Below, in pieces: positions 44,816 to 53,466 of a stretch of DNA of 64,000 nucleotides; position 1 is the stretch's first letter, and every line of letters starts with the position of its first letter. The position numbers and the translations under genes are program-made. The notes below the pieces were generated by a model. That model had not been told where the DNA came from. It saw nothing but the letters and a program-made list of their open reading frames with translations, and made no database searches. The stretch is from a virus, in the IMG/VR virus record IMGVR_UViG_3300042868_005134, positions 62,001 through 126,000 of that record. The stretch is one strand, 5' to 3'.

Positions 44816-45643
44816 TTACAATCTAATTGTTATCTTGTCAATGTTTCCGACATTATTAGTTGTTCGAACATATTTGACACGTAACCAATTGGCATCTCTA
44901 TTATATTCCGGATTATCGTATGTTTTTGTAATAGCTGTTGTAGCAGTGGTCACTGCGAATGTTTCTAACGTAGTCCACAAAGTATTTGAACTTACTACGG
45001 CGTCCTCAGTATACTCTACTGTGATTGAACCAGCCAACCCGTCGAATATAAAATCAAGTTCTACGCTGTCGTTGACTGCTGCATCTAGGTAGTTTGGCTG
45101 ACGAATTTCCACAGCATCACTATAATAAGTAATTATTTTTGGTTGTGGATCTGTAACTGTGATAGGAGCAAATCTAGTAATGTAACGTGGCTCAGTATCA
45201 GTGCCCATAGCACTTCCAACTAATTCCATATTGCCTTTAACGCCAAATTGTGTATCCGCATAAAACACAGTTTTAGACGTATCTGAGTTGATTTTATAAA
45301 TTGTAAAATTTAAAAATTGCGGATCTAAATTGACTAGATCAGTTTCTTGAATATTAACTGTTGCCAGGCCTTTGGTAGCACTAGGGGTGACAGTGGCTAC
45401 TAGAAATTCTTTTCCCATGACATCTTGAATACTCATTCTAATAGATTCACCTACACCTAATAGCTCGTCGAGATCTATCCGTTTTTGATCCGAATTTTTT
45501 ACATCCAAGGTAAGTACGTTGTCAACGCCTTGATAAAGTTTTATACGATTTTGATACACAATGTTCCACCTTACAGGAAATAGAGTCACATCCGCGACGA
45601 TGTTTATTCGGTTTGGATATAAATAACTTGAAATTTTTTGCAT
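44816..45643 (-). CDS. Virion protein with BppU-like N-terminal domain
   Basis: 275 aa, beta-rich. RIKLYQGVDNVLTLDVKNSD resembles upper-baseplate (BppU-like) domains; the C-terminal ~100 residues (SVELDFIFDGLAGSITVEYT) look like a carbohydrate-binding or fibronectin-like module. Transcribed from a perfect late box TATAAATA (45665-45672) with AAGGA. Tail or fibre role inferred. Confidence 0.66.
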   Translation of the reverse strand: MQKISSYLYPNRINIVADVTLFPVRWNIVYQNRIKLYQGVDNVLTLDVKNSDQKRIDLDELLGVGESIRMSIQDVMGKEFLVATVTPSATKGLATVNIQETDLVNLDPQFLNFTIYKINSDTSKTVFYADTQFGVKGNMELVGSAMGTDTEPRYITRFAPITVTDPQPKIITYYSDAVEIRQPNYLDAAVNDSVELDFIFDGLAGSITVEYTEDAVVSSNTLWTTLETFAVTTATTAITKTYDNPEYNRDANWLRVKYVRTTNNVGNIDKITIRL

Positions 45644-45664
45644 TTGGCTAAAAGTCCTTACTAC

Positions 45665-45672
45665 TATTTATA
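45665..45672 (-). promoter_or_regulatory. Perfect T4 late promoter TATAAATA
   Basis: Minus strand TATAAATA, 21 nt before ATG 45643 with AAGGA in the leader. It overlaps the start codon and -10 of the divergent plus-strand gene at 45672. Confidence 0.75.
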
Positions 45673-46052
45673 TGGTTAAACTTAGAGATAACATAGAGAA
45701 TCAATTACCCTTTATCAGCGTATTAAATTACGGTGAGCTGGAATATGTGGGAATCATCATCAATCAAGATCAGTTTGTTACGAGTTTTTACGACCTAGAG
45801 TCTATTAAAACTCCTGATGAAAAGACTCTATTATTGGAACTTGGAGAAGTTTGGTGGTGGGAATCAAATCGTCAAATTCCTATAACTATATTTCTTCGTA
45901 AAGAAATTGAACCTTTTAAATATAGCATAAAAACATTCAACAGCAAGGATGTGAGAGTAGTACTCGGGCCAGTGGTCAATCTAATGAATTTAACACTCAA
46001 ACGAATAAAACGAAGGAGTGTTCAATTAGTTAGAAAACCACCAAGTCGTTAA
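45672..46052 (+). CDS. Conserved T4-like hypothetical protein
   Basis: 126 aa. LPFISVLNYGELEYVGIIIN, then GEVWWWESNRQIPITIFLRK and a basic C-terminus (LKRIKRRSVQLVRK). Possible promoter TTGCAT-18-TACTAT (45638-45667) only 4 nt before ATG, i.e. leaderless. Seen as a small conserved protein in T4-like phages; function unknown. Confidence 0.7.
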   Translation: MVKLRDNIENQLPFISVLNYGELEYVGIIINQDQFVTSFYDLESIKTPDEKTLLLELGEVWWWESNRQIPITIFLRKEIEPFKYSIKTFNSKDVRVVLGPVVNLMNLTLKRIKRRSVQLVRKPPSR

Positions 46053-46627
46053 CTATATCCATAACTAATCTGTTCACATATTAAATTCATCTGTACCGCT
46101 ATTGCCATTGCATACGCAATGGCATGCGCCTTCTTAAAATAGTACTCACCATCCTCGGGCTTTGTCCAAATAGTCATCATCACTGTCGTCCAATCTGTCC
46201 CAATCAAGTGTCTCTTGGCGGGTCTTATCATAGCCAAAACTGCCGCTAGTTGGAGTATGCTCGTCGGCTTCATCTGTCGTAGTATTGCCCCGTGGCCGTT
46301 GACGTGAAAAAGTAAACTGCTGAAATCGTCCTGCTCTAAAAGGTCCCATAGTGGTTCAGTCTCCATAAGTTGGGTGAGATGTGCCTCATCTCTGATACCC
46401 TTATAAATGTTAACATTCAAAAAGTCTATTTTAAAGTAGCCTCGTTCTTCTGCCTCTTTGTAATCTATGCCTGATAAGTTATTTACAGGATCGCAAGGAA
46501 TTGTCTGTAAGTAGATGCCAGTATTATGTGTTACTAGTTTAGATTCGTCTCGTCGACTTGCTTTGATGTGTTTTATAACATCAAGGGCCTGGCTGCGGTC
46601 TAAAAAATCAATGTCTATATCTGGCAT
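46049..46627 (-). CDS. Miniature DnaE-like (Pol III alpha) protein
   Basis: 192 aa. It begins with MPDIDIDFLDRSQALDVIKH, the C-family polymerase motif that holds two catalytic Asp (D5, D7). KIDFLNVNIYKGI holds the third (D68), and VNGHGAILRQMKPTSILQLA ends with the usual ALxRP-like AMIRP. A bacterial DnaE is over 1000 aa, so only a palm-like core remains and no PHP, thumb or fingers can be present. Probably a repurposed accessory protein. Confidence 0.75.
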   Translation of the reverse strand: MPDIDIDFLDRSQALDVIKHIKASRRDESKLVTHNTGIYLQTIPCDPVNNLSGIDYKEAEERGYFKIDFLNVNIYKGIRDEAHLTQLMETEPLWDLLEQDDFSSLLFHVNGHGAILRQMKPTSILQLAAVLAMIRPAKRHLIGTDWTTVMMTIWTKPEDGEYYFKKAHAIAYAMAIAVQMNLICEQISYGYS

Positions 46628-46645
46628 TAGTGTTTTGTCTCTGAT

Positions 46646-47344
46646 TCATAAGTTAGACTCTTTAACTACTTCTTTAACAAGTTCAAGATCTGCTCGTTGT
46701 TTTTTAAATTTCTTAACCCATACAGTAGGATCTATAACATTACTTATCGAAGCCAACTGCTCGTCACTAAGTGATGTTAGTAAGTGTTTTCCAGTAGTAC
46801 AATTCAATATTAACCACGGGCTAACTTTACCATCTCGTATATCATATGTTGCTCTATTTACGCTAACATATTTAAAATAGTGACTCCATATACTGTTGTT
46901 GTCGTTGGCCCACGACTGCATATGAGTTACACTTCTGTTTAATGCTGTTTCTACTTGTTCTGTATGAATTAACTCTAATACATATTTTTCGTATAATGCG
47001 TCTCTACACCAATGATCTAGTTTGACACCACTACGTACTACCCAATCAATATAATGGTCGGGGTACAAGGGATTTACGTTACTGACATAACTGCCAAATT
47101 TTACAAATGCATTGTAATATGGGCTTCGAGAAAATTCGTTGTATGTTTTTATAGTTTTGGCGTTTTGTGTTAACTGATAAAATCTAACATACGTTTGATA
47201 GCCTATAACAACATGTTTTTCATCTTTGGACAAATGCCTGCGTTTCTGCTCGCACATGTGTACAGCCAGTGTTTTTTCCTGAGTGTATCCATGCCCACAA
47301 AATTGACAGGTATAAGGTTTATTGTTCACGCCGAAACTTAACAT
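46646..47344 (-). CDS. C2H2 zinc-finger protein, T4-like conserved
   Basis: 232 aa. PYTCQFCGHGYTQEKTLAVH plus EQKRRH forms a classical C2H2 finger at residues ~11-36. The rest is helical (TYVRFYQLTQNAKTIKTYNE). Located beside replication genes and conserved in aquatic T4-like phages; DNA binding is likely, function unknown. Confidence 0.76.
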   Translation of the reverse strand: MLSFGVNNKPYTCQFCGHGYTQEKTLAVHMCEQKRRHLSKDEKHVVIGYQTYVRFYQLTQNAKTIKTYNEFSRSPYYNAFVKFGSYVSNVNPLYPDHYIDWVVRSGVKLDHWCRDALYEKYVLELIHTEQVETALNRSVTHMQSWANDNNSIWSHYFKYVSVNRATYDIRDGKVSPWLILNCTTGKHLLTSLSDEQLASISNVIDPTVWVKKFKKQRADLELVKEVVKESNL

Positions 47345-47814
47345 TAAAATAATTTAGCAATTTCTTCTTTGCTATAACCGAGATCCTCTGCCATAGCTTT
47401 TAACTCTGATAACTCCGATAGTTTTGCCAATAATTCGATTTCGTCATCTTTCATATCAGGATATACTAAATTTAAAAACTTAATACGCTTGTTATCTTTT
47501 TTCTTTTTGAATCCAATCCATTCGTGATAGAATATCTTTTTGCTTTCATGGGCGCACATGCTAAGTAACTGCCACATTAACTTAGGATGATTTTGTAAAT
47601 CATACCAGTATTTGTTAAAGTATTCATTAACAGTAAGAACAAAATGTTCTTGTGTATCTCTAGGTTGACCTTTAACATTACTAATGTATCGATTGAGAAT
47701 AAAGAACTCTTGTTTAAGACTTTTTCTTTGAAGGTCGTCCATTTCGTCCCACATTGTGCGGGCACCCATGTCGGCAGCGGCCATTTTTTCTTTTAGTTCA
47801 ATTTTCTCACTCAT
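47344..47814 (-). CDS. gp62: Probable clamp-loader small subunit gp62
   Basis: 156 aa from ATG 47814. FFILNRYISNVKGQPRDTQE, VNEYFNKYWYDLQNHPKLMW and LLSMCAHESKKIFYHEWIGF resemble gp62 of marine T4-like phages, which pairs with gp44 to load the gp45 clamp. Replication-gene context agrees. Sequence divergence from T4 makes this tentative. Confidence 0.6.
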   Translation of the reverse strand: MSEKIELKEKMAAADMGARTMWDEMDDLQRKSLKQEFFILNRYISNVKGQPRDTQEHFVLTVNEYFNKYWYDLQNHPKLMWQLLSMCAHESKKIFYHEWIGFKKKKDNKRIKFLNLVYPDMKDDEIELLAKLSELSELKAMAEDLGYSKEEIAKLF

Positions 47815-48112
47815 CAGCATCTTTCGTTAAAGTTCCATTACTGTGTCGCATACGAATAGTTTCCAGTTCTTGGAATTCTCGCTTTTCTTGGATAGTTAAT
47901 TCGTTCCACGTCTTTCTGGGATTAGCACACATAAAACAATCAGGGTTTCCACAATTCATTACATGATGTTTATGGTATCTATGTGGTTGTGCTAGTTTAG
48001 GATTAAACTCAATGACCTTATGTTCTTTAGCTATCTTCATTTGTTTCTTGATAGCGTTATCGTCTTTGAGCAGGCGTTTACTATGTTTGAATTTGTCTTC
48101 TTCTTTACTCAT
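47807..48112 (-). CDS. Small zinc-binding-like protein
   Basis: 101 aa. HHVMNCGNPDCFMCANPRKT has a CxxxxCxxC site with nearby His, likely zinc-binding; the flanks are basic helices. Conserved in T4-like phages beside gp62. Overlaps both neighbours by a few bases. Confidence 0.72.
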   Translation of the reverse strand: MSKEEDKFKHSKRLLKDDNAIKKQMKIAKEHKVIEFNPKLAQPHRYHKHHVMNCGNPDCFMCANPRKTWNELTIQEKREFQELETIRMRHSNGTLTKDADE

Positions 48113-48387
48113 AATGGTTTGTCCTTGCTTAATCTATATATCATTATAGCACGATCCAAGGCCTTTTGTAAAGCTGGATTGGATGGAGCCATTCGGCGAA
48201 TTTCACCCCACATTTTACTTTCCATCATATGTTCATGTAACGATCTGCCGTCACCGGTACGAGGGTCTGGCGTATGATCCCAGCCAATTTCTTGTCGGGT
48301 ACTTGAGTCAGCACCGTGTTCTCTAGCATACACAGTGTCCCCGTTGCGTTCGTATATGTATGTGGCGCCAGGCTTAAGAGATCCCAT
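48109..48387 (-). CDS. Conserved T4-like hypothetical protein, 92 aa
   Basis: GATYIYERNGDTVYAREHGA, a loop (GWDHTPDPRTGDGR) and a C-terminal helix (NPALQKALDRAIMIYRLSK). Common in aquatic T4-like phages; function unknown. Confidence 0.74.
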   Translation of the reverse strand: MGSLKPGATYIYERNGDTVYAREHGADSSTRQEIGWDHTPDPRTGDGRSLHEHMMESKMWGEIRRMAPSNPALQKALDRAIMIYRLSKDKPL

Positions 48388-48388
48388 A

Positions 48389-48895
48389 TTATAATATTTT
48401 GCTTAAATCAATTAGTTCCATCTGTCTCGAAATTTCTTTAACAAAATAAGAACATAAGGGTTTAGGTTCTTGTCCAAGCGGTACTGCTAGTAATTGTCCA
48501 TTTTTCATTTTAGGAAAGTACCATTTAACATCATTATAAAAATTTACAATTTCAATTTTTTTAAACTCTACTCTAAAACTACTGAGTGGATTAAAACATA
48601 ATGCTTCGAAGCCGCGGTCGTTTAAACTAGTAAGCGGCAGTATTTCTATATCACAACTGCTTTGCGGATCGCCCACTGCTATGCTCCAATCTAAAGGCAT
48701 AGTAACTTCCTCGTCGCCTATTTTAAGTACCATTGCTGGGCTATTAAAACTTTCTAAGAAAATTAACGGCATGAAGAAAAAATCTGGTTCTTTAGGATCA
48801 CTGTTGTCTAAAACCGCGAACCTCATACTTTCATCTACTTCTTCGGGTAGGTTATTAAGGTCGTATGATAAATTGTCTAATGTAAGTATTTGCAT
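48389..48895 (-). CDS. Conserved T4-like protein next to uvsW
   Basis: 168 aa from ATG 48895 (MQILTLDNLSYDLNNLPEEV). Beta-rich core (DFFFMPLIFLESFNSPAMVL; CDIEILPLTSLNDRGFEALC) and helical C-terminus. Position between replication genes and uvsW is typical; function unknown. Confidence 0.74.
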   Translation of the reverse strand: MQILTLDNLSYDLNNLPEEVDESMRFAVLDNSDPKEPDFFFMPLIFLESFNSPAMVLKIGDEEVTMPLDWSIAVGDPQSSCDIEILPLTSLNDRGFEALCFNPLSSFRVEFKKIEIVNFYNDVKWYFPKMKNGQLLAVPLGQEPKPLCSYFVKEISRQMELIDLSKIL

Positions 48896-48933
48896 GTTGT
48901 TATAATACAACATTTAGGTAATGTTGTCAACCT

Positions 48934-50400
48934 TTAATTCCAATCTATTTTGTCTAGAGTAAATGGATACTTGGCTTCTTTGTAGAATTTCTTCCGTGCC
49001 GTAAGATGCCGCTTTGCGTATTTAGACGTCGAGGTAATGTCCCAGATTTGGACAAAGTCCTTGTCGTCTGCTTTTCTAATGCCTCGCCCAATACTTTGTA
49101 TAACGCGGACAAAGCTCTTTCCGGGCTCCAGAAGAACCAAATTAAAAATACGGGGGATATTAATACCCACAGCGGCCACACCGTAAGTCGCCACAATAAT
49201 CTTATTAGTACTAGTTTTAACGTCATCGTATTCTTCTTTTCTATCTTTAGTCTTAACCTCACCAGAAATAAAAACACTGTCAGCTAGCTCGTTAACTATG
49301 AATTTTCCAGTATCGATTCTATTAACAAGCACCAACGTGTTGCCGTTGTCGGCTATACCTTTGATCATTTTACTGATATAAGCCATTCTATCATCATCGG
49401 TAACCAAGTATTTTAATTCTTCTGCGTAGGTTTTAAATTCAGGTAAATCTATCAACTGAGCAATGTTAACGTGACAATTGCTCAGTACACCTTTTTCCTG
49501 TAATTCGTGTGCTTTAATGCCGCCGATTACAGGACCAATACTGGCAAAAATACTTTCGTATTCAAATGCTTCCTTGGGCACTGTACCCGTTAGACCCCAA
49601 CGTACTGGTGCGTTAGCAAGATTTTGTGTAAGCAAATTCTTTAATACTTCAGCTTTTGCCATGTGTACTTCATCAACGATTACGCAAGACACGCCTTCTA
49701 AAAATTCAGCAAGTGACACAATGTCATGTTCTAAGTTTTTACTTTTCTTATCTAGTATGTTAAGACTTTGCCATGTACAAATAGTGTGTGTTTTATTTAG
49801 ATCTTTACGATCACCGTAGTAAACACCCACGTCAAGATCTACGTTAATAAAATCTTCTTCTGTTTGTTCAACAAGACTCTTATTAGGTACAATAGTAATC
49901 GTTCGTCCTAACGGTTCGCATAACTGTGCTAACGTGGCTGTGGTAATTGTTTTACCAGCGCCTGTGGCCACTTCTTGTAAACTTTGCGGATTCTCAAGAA
50001 AGTTATTAATAGTATCTACTTGATAGTCGCGCAACATAATAGGTTGACCTTGTTGCTGATGACCTTTAGGCCAAGTTTTTCCTTGGTCGGCCCAGTAGGA
50101 TTCTGTTACTTTAGAGAACGATAGATTTGTGGGTTGTCTTAAATCTTCTATAGAAGAAACGTCGACTCCTGAGCTATCTAATAGACTTAATATCTTTGGT
50201 AACTGATTGATGTAACCGGTGCCACCGATGCCAAACAATGTTACTTGACCATCCCATCTGCCTAGCTTGTAAGCAGGATGATACTTGGCATAAGGAATAT
50301 CGTACTTGAATGCGTTAGATAGTTTTCTACGCATTTCCACACTGAGACCTTCTATCTTTATGTTAACTTCATCTTTAATTATCAGCTTACACGATGACAT
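48934..50400 (-). CDS. uvsW: Recombination helicase UvsW
   Basis: 488 aa SF2 helicase from ATG 50400, six bases after AAGGA. Walker A as EVATGAGKTITTATLA, DEAH-type box VIVDEVHMAKA, SAT-like WGLTGTVPKE and motif VI QSIGRGIRKADD. UvsW drives branch migration and R-loop removal, switching T4 replication to recombination mode. Overlaps the upstream gene by 14 bp. Confidence 0.92.
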   Translation of the reverse strand: MSSCKLIIKDEVNIKIEGLSVEMRRKLSNAFKYDIPYAKYHPAYKLGRWDGQVTLFGIGGTGYINQLPKILSLLDSSGVDVSSIEDLRQPTNLSFSKVTESYWADQGKTWPKGHQQQGQPIMLRDYQVDTINNFLENPQSLQEVATGAGKTITTATLAQLCEPLGRTITIVPNKSLVEQTEEDFINVDLDVGVYYGDRKDLNKTHTICTWQSLNILDKKSKNLEHDIVSLAEFLEGVSCVIVDEVHMAKAEVLKNLLTQNLANAPVRWGLTGTVPKEAFEYESIFASIGPVIGGIKAHELQEKGVLSNCHVNIAQLIDLPEFKTYAEELKYLVTDDDRMAYISKMIKGIADNGNTLVLVNRIDTGKFIVNELADSVFISGEVKTKDRKEEYDDVKTSTNKIIVATYGVAAVGINIPRIFNLVLLEPGKSFVRVIQSIGRGIRKADDKDFVQIWDITSTSKYAKRHLTARKKFYKEAKYPFTLDKIDWN

Positions 50401-51562
50401 CAACATTTCCTTGAATGGGCTTCTTATCCCCATAATATATAATTAGATCAACGTCGTTACAGTAAACATAACTTTTACTATTTCTAAAACTTGTTGTAAA
50501 CGATATCACACTTTTAGGCTTCCATTTGTCTTTAATGAAGAATTTAGGTAACTTTCCTGCGGCAATACCAGCCACCTGTGATTGGTTTGAAAGATTTTTA
50601 TTGTACCCCAATTCGGAAATGATTTTGTTAAACCCAGCTGGATCATTGCCTTGATTAAATCTGAAATAAATTCCAATGTGGTCATCGACACCGTTGGTTT
50701 TTAATGCGTCCGAGAGCAAATTTAGTGTTTTTTTGTTCACAGCAGAGTCGTGTCCGTCAAAAATTACTAGCAACGGCAGTCTATTAAGACTTTTTAAACT
50801 GTCAACCACATCTACTAGAGTATGCGATAAACTGTTGATAAAAATATTAGTAGCTGGTCGTTGGGCGATAGCAGTGGTCAATGAAATATTCGGTGTTTTT
50901 TCATAGATTTCGTACTGATATCGGATTTTACGGTCATTAAGTAATAGCACGTTATTGTCAACAAGTGGTCCAATATCACTCTCTAGTAGTTTTTTTAAAT
51001 TTTCATTAGTTGTGTTGCCTATGGCAAAATTGATTTTGGAGGTTGTTAATATGCTATCGATGTCTTCATAAAATTTCATAATTTTCCCGTCAATTTCGAA
51101 ATTTTCTCGAAGAAATTCACCTACTAGTAAATGAATGTTTTTTTCGGTAAGTGCCACTGAAAAATGTCTAGTCCCGTGAGTGGATAATGGTCCTTGTAGT
51201 CGGTTGTTAAGACCGGTGAGTTTGTTACGAAGTCTCTTGTCATAGGTAAACTCGATGATGAGGGCTTCTGAATCTTCGGAATCTATGTAAATTTTACGAA
51301 TTTTTTGAATTACTCTAAAAGGTTCAGACCATAAATTGTTATCAAGCACATTGTGGATGTTGCCAACGATGCCTTCTAGGTGTGTCGTATTTTCTTTGAA
51401 GATTTTAGTCAATAATTTCGATTGACTCTCGGTCAAAAAGGTACTTTGTGTCAGTTGTTGAGATAAACTCAGTAATATTCTCTTGTCTTTTGAAGGAAAT
51501 ACTTTTTCAGTCAAAAAAGCATTGTTAAAAAGGTGTACTAGTAAAGCATCGACAGTCATCAT
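50387..51562 (-). CDS. Hypothetical protein between uvsY and uvsW, 391 aa
   Basis: No Walker motif. NRLPLLVIFDGHDSAVNKKT resembles a Walker-B-like strand (DGHD) and FINSLSHTLVDVVDSLKSLN precedes it, so a degenerate helicase-related or nuclease fold is conceivable. Genomic location inside the recombination cluster suggests a role there. Function not recognised. Confidence 0.65.
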   Translation of the reverse strand: MMTVDALLVHLFNNAFLTEKVFPSKDKRILLSLSQQLTQSTFLTESQSKLLTKIFKENTTHLEGIVGNIHNVLDNNLWSEPFRVIQKIRKIYIDSEDSEALIIEFTYDKRLRNKLTGLNNRLQGPLSTHGTRHFSVALTEKNIHLLVGEFLRENFEIDGKIMKFYEDIDSILTTSKINFAIGNTTNENLKKLLESDIGPLVDNNVLLLNDRKIRYQYEIYEKTPNISLTTAIAQRPATNIFINSLSHTLVDVVDSLKSLNRLPLLVIFDGHDSAVNKKTLNLLSDALKTNGVDDHIGIYFRFNQGNDPAGFNKIISELGYNKNLSNQSQVAGIAAGKLPKFFIKDKWKPKSVISFTTSFRNSKSYVYCNDVDLIIYYGDKKPIQGNVDVIV

Positions 51563-51596
51563 AGTAAATTATAACATACGTTTGTAATAATGTCAA

Positions 51597-52052
51597 TTAT
51601 AGTGTGGCATCTTCCATGCCAGCCACTCGTAATTTTATAATATTGCTAAGTTGCCACTGTTTGATGTCAAGCGCCTTGGTAATGCCCAGCCATTTGTTGC
51701 GTAGCAAGGCAAACTCGTTGATAATTTTTTCATAATCAACAACGTCTGCCTCACCTTCCACAAATTTTTCACAATCCCTTGATGATAAAGCTCGTTGGTA
51801 CGTCTCTAAATACTTTCTGAACATTTGACTTTTCAGTCTACGTAGTTCTATATTCAAATATTCTAATATTGCTTCGATTTCTTGTAGTTGACTAAATCGT
51901 TGTTCCACAATACCCGGCATACTTGCTGAAGCTTTTTCTATGTTGCCCGAAATACGAGCGTCGCCTCTAGCTGCCTGTAATTCGGTTTCATAATATGCCA
52001 CAGCATCTGGAATATTTGAAATATCCTTAGAAACTTTTGAATACCAACTCAT
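51597..52052 (-). CDS. uvsY: Recombination mediator UvsY-like
   Basis: 151 aa. The C-terminal block RNKWLGITKALDIKQWQLSN followed by IIKLRVAGMEDATL is the conserved part of UvsY in aquatic T4-like phages; the rest is coiled-coil-like helices. UvsY loads UvsX onto gp32-coated ssDNA, and all three genes are here together. Confidence 0.78.
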   Translation of the reverse strand: MSWYSKVSKDISNIPDAVAYYETELQAARGDARISGNIEKASASMPGIVEQRFSQLQEIEAILEYLNIELRRLKSQMFRKYLETYQRALSSRDCEKFVEGEADVVDYEKIINEFALLRNKWLGITKALDIKQWQLSNIIKLRVAGMEDATL

Positions 52053-52301
52053 TTAATCCTCGTCTTCATCAAAATCCCAATTATCTTCCTCGTCTACACT
52101 TTCTTCACTATCTTGATCAAGATAATATTCGATTGCTTCGTCAAGATCTGAATCGTGGCCCAGCGAATCTTTTAAAACCTTGTCGCTGATGCCATGATCA
52201 GCAAGCAAATCCACATAGCGTTCAGCTAACGACTCCACTGCTTTTTTGTCAGCATATTCTTTAAATAGAAGCCATATATCGGCAATTTGATTTTCGTTCA
52301 T
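52053..52301 (-). CDS. Acidic protein between uvsX and uvsY
   Basis: 82 aa: IADIWLLFKEYADKKAVESL, then a strongly acidic tail (DSEESVDEEDNWDFDEDED). Its start overlaps the uvsX stop by one base. Conserved position in aquatic T4-like phages; perhaps a UvsX/Y partner. Confidence 0.7.
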   Translation of the reverse strand: MNENQIADIWLLFKEYADKKAVESLAERYVDLLADHGISDKVLKDSLGHDSDLDEAIEYYLDQDSEESVDEEDNWDFDEDED

Positions 52302-53371
52302 TATTCGGTCTCCTGATCTCCGTCACTAGTAGTTATCTCGGAAGGAATAATTTCACCGTGATTAGTAACATCTTTCATGATGACATCTAATCCAGATTTT
52401 TCATTTCGCTCCCATGGCTTACGGAATTGTTTGATAATTTCACCATCTTTGGTAATATAAACAAGACTATTACCTTCTTTCTTTAACATGGTCTTGCCTT
52501 CAAACAAATCAACTAATCCGCTATAAGGACTCATGCCAGTAGTGTATGGAATTTCTACTTGTACAGTTTCAAACGGCTTTGAATACCGTGTTTTCATAAT
52601 TTTACATGCGGCGCGAATACCATTAACTGATGTAGTCTTATTGCCATCAGCATCAGTCTTCAATTTTAATTTACGCATGGCAACAACAATAGAGCTGGCA
52701 TAGATAAAGCCCTGGCCGCCGCTAATCTTGTCATCTGGATCGAACATATCCTGACTTGCGTATGTGTGATTGGTACAAACTAATCCAACATTGTATTGAC
52801 CAATCATATTCACTGTATTACGTACAAGACTGGTAAGTGCTTTAGGTTTACGGCCCATGTCACCTTTCATATCACCTGCTTCGAACTGATTAACATCTGT
52901 AGGAGTCAACAACATGCCCAACGAATCAATAACAAACAGGACCTTAGGTCGGTCTTCCATAGCCTTATACTCTTTCATAAATTCACTAATAGTTTTAGCT
53001 ACGTCGTCAATCATGGCCATGTTAAGTTTCAACAATTTTTTATCGCTAGTATCAACACCTAATGCGTGTAACCACGATTCGTCCAATGCGTTTTCACTGT
53101 CAACTAGAATGACATAGATACCCTGTTCTTGTGCGTTCCTGATAATGTTACCGGAACAAATATAACTTTTGCCGGCACCACTTTCACCGGCAAACACCGT
53201 AACCTTACCCAAAGGAATACCCTTGTTAAAATCACCACTAATTAGATAGTTAAGGGCAAAGTTGCCAGTGCTAATCCAATCTGTTGGGTCGTTAAATCCC
53301 ACGCCCAATCCTTCAATACTCTTTGTTAGAGTTTTTCTAAATTTACTTAAATCAAATGCTTTTGTAGCCAT
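52301..53371 (-). CDS. uvsX: Recombinase UvsX (RecA-like)
   Basis: 356 aa from ATG 53371 with AAAGGAAG upstream. Walker A FAGESGAGKSYICSGN, Walker B PKVLFVIDSLGMLL, and the L2-region LVCTNHTYASQD. Catalyses strand exchange in phage recombination-dependent replication. Confidence 0.94.
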   Translation of the reverse strand: MATKAFDLSKFRKTLTKSIEGLGVGFNDPTDWISTGNFALNYLISGDFNKGIPLGKVTVFAGESGAGKSYICSGNIIRNAQEQGIYVILVDSENALDESWLHALGVDTSDKKLLKLNMAMIDDVAKTISEFMKEYKAMEDRPKVLFVIDSLGMLLTPTDVNQFEAGDMKGDMGRKPKALTSLVRNTVNMIGQYNVGLVCTNHTYASQDMFDPDDKISGGQGFIYASSIVVAMRKLKLKTDADGNKTTSVNGIRAACKIMKTRYSKPFETVQVEIPYTTGMSPYSGLVDLFEGKTMLKKEGNSLVYITKDGEIIKQFRKPWERNEKSGLDVIMKDVTNHGEIIPSEITTSDGDQETE

Positions 53372-53402
53372 TATTCTTCCTTTTATAATTCGGTAGCTTG
53401 TT

Positions 53403-53456
53403 TTAACCACTACGATCTACTCGTAGGTGGCAATGAGGGCACGAGGGCCCTCATTT
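53403..53456. terminator. Two hairpins between gp32 and uvsX
   Basis: CTACGA...TCGTAG and ATGAGGG...CCCTCAT. A T-run follows on the plus strand only, so on the minus strand they may attenuate or mark processing between gp32 and uvsX mRNA. Confidence 0.5.
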
Positions 53457-53466
53457 TTAAAAGCTA

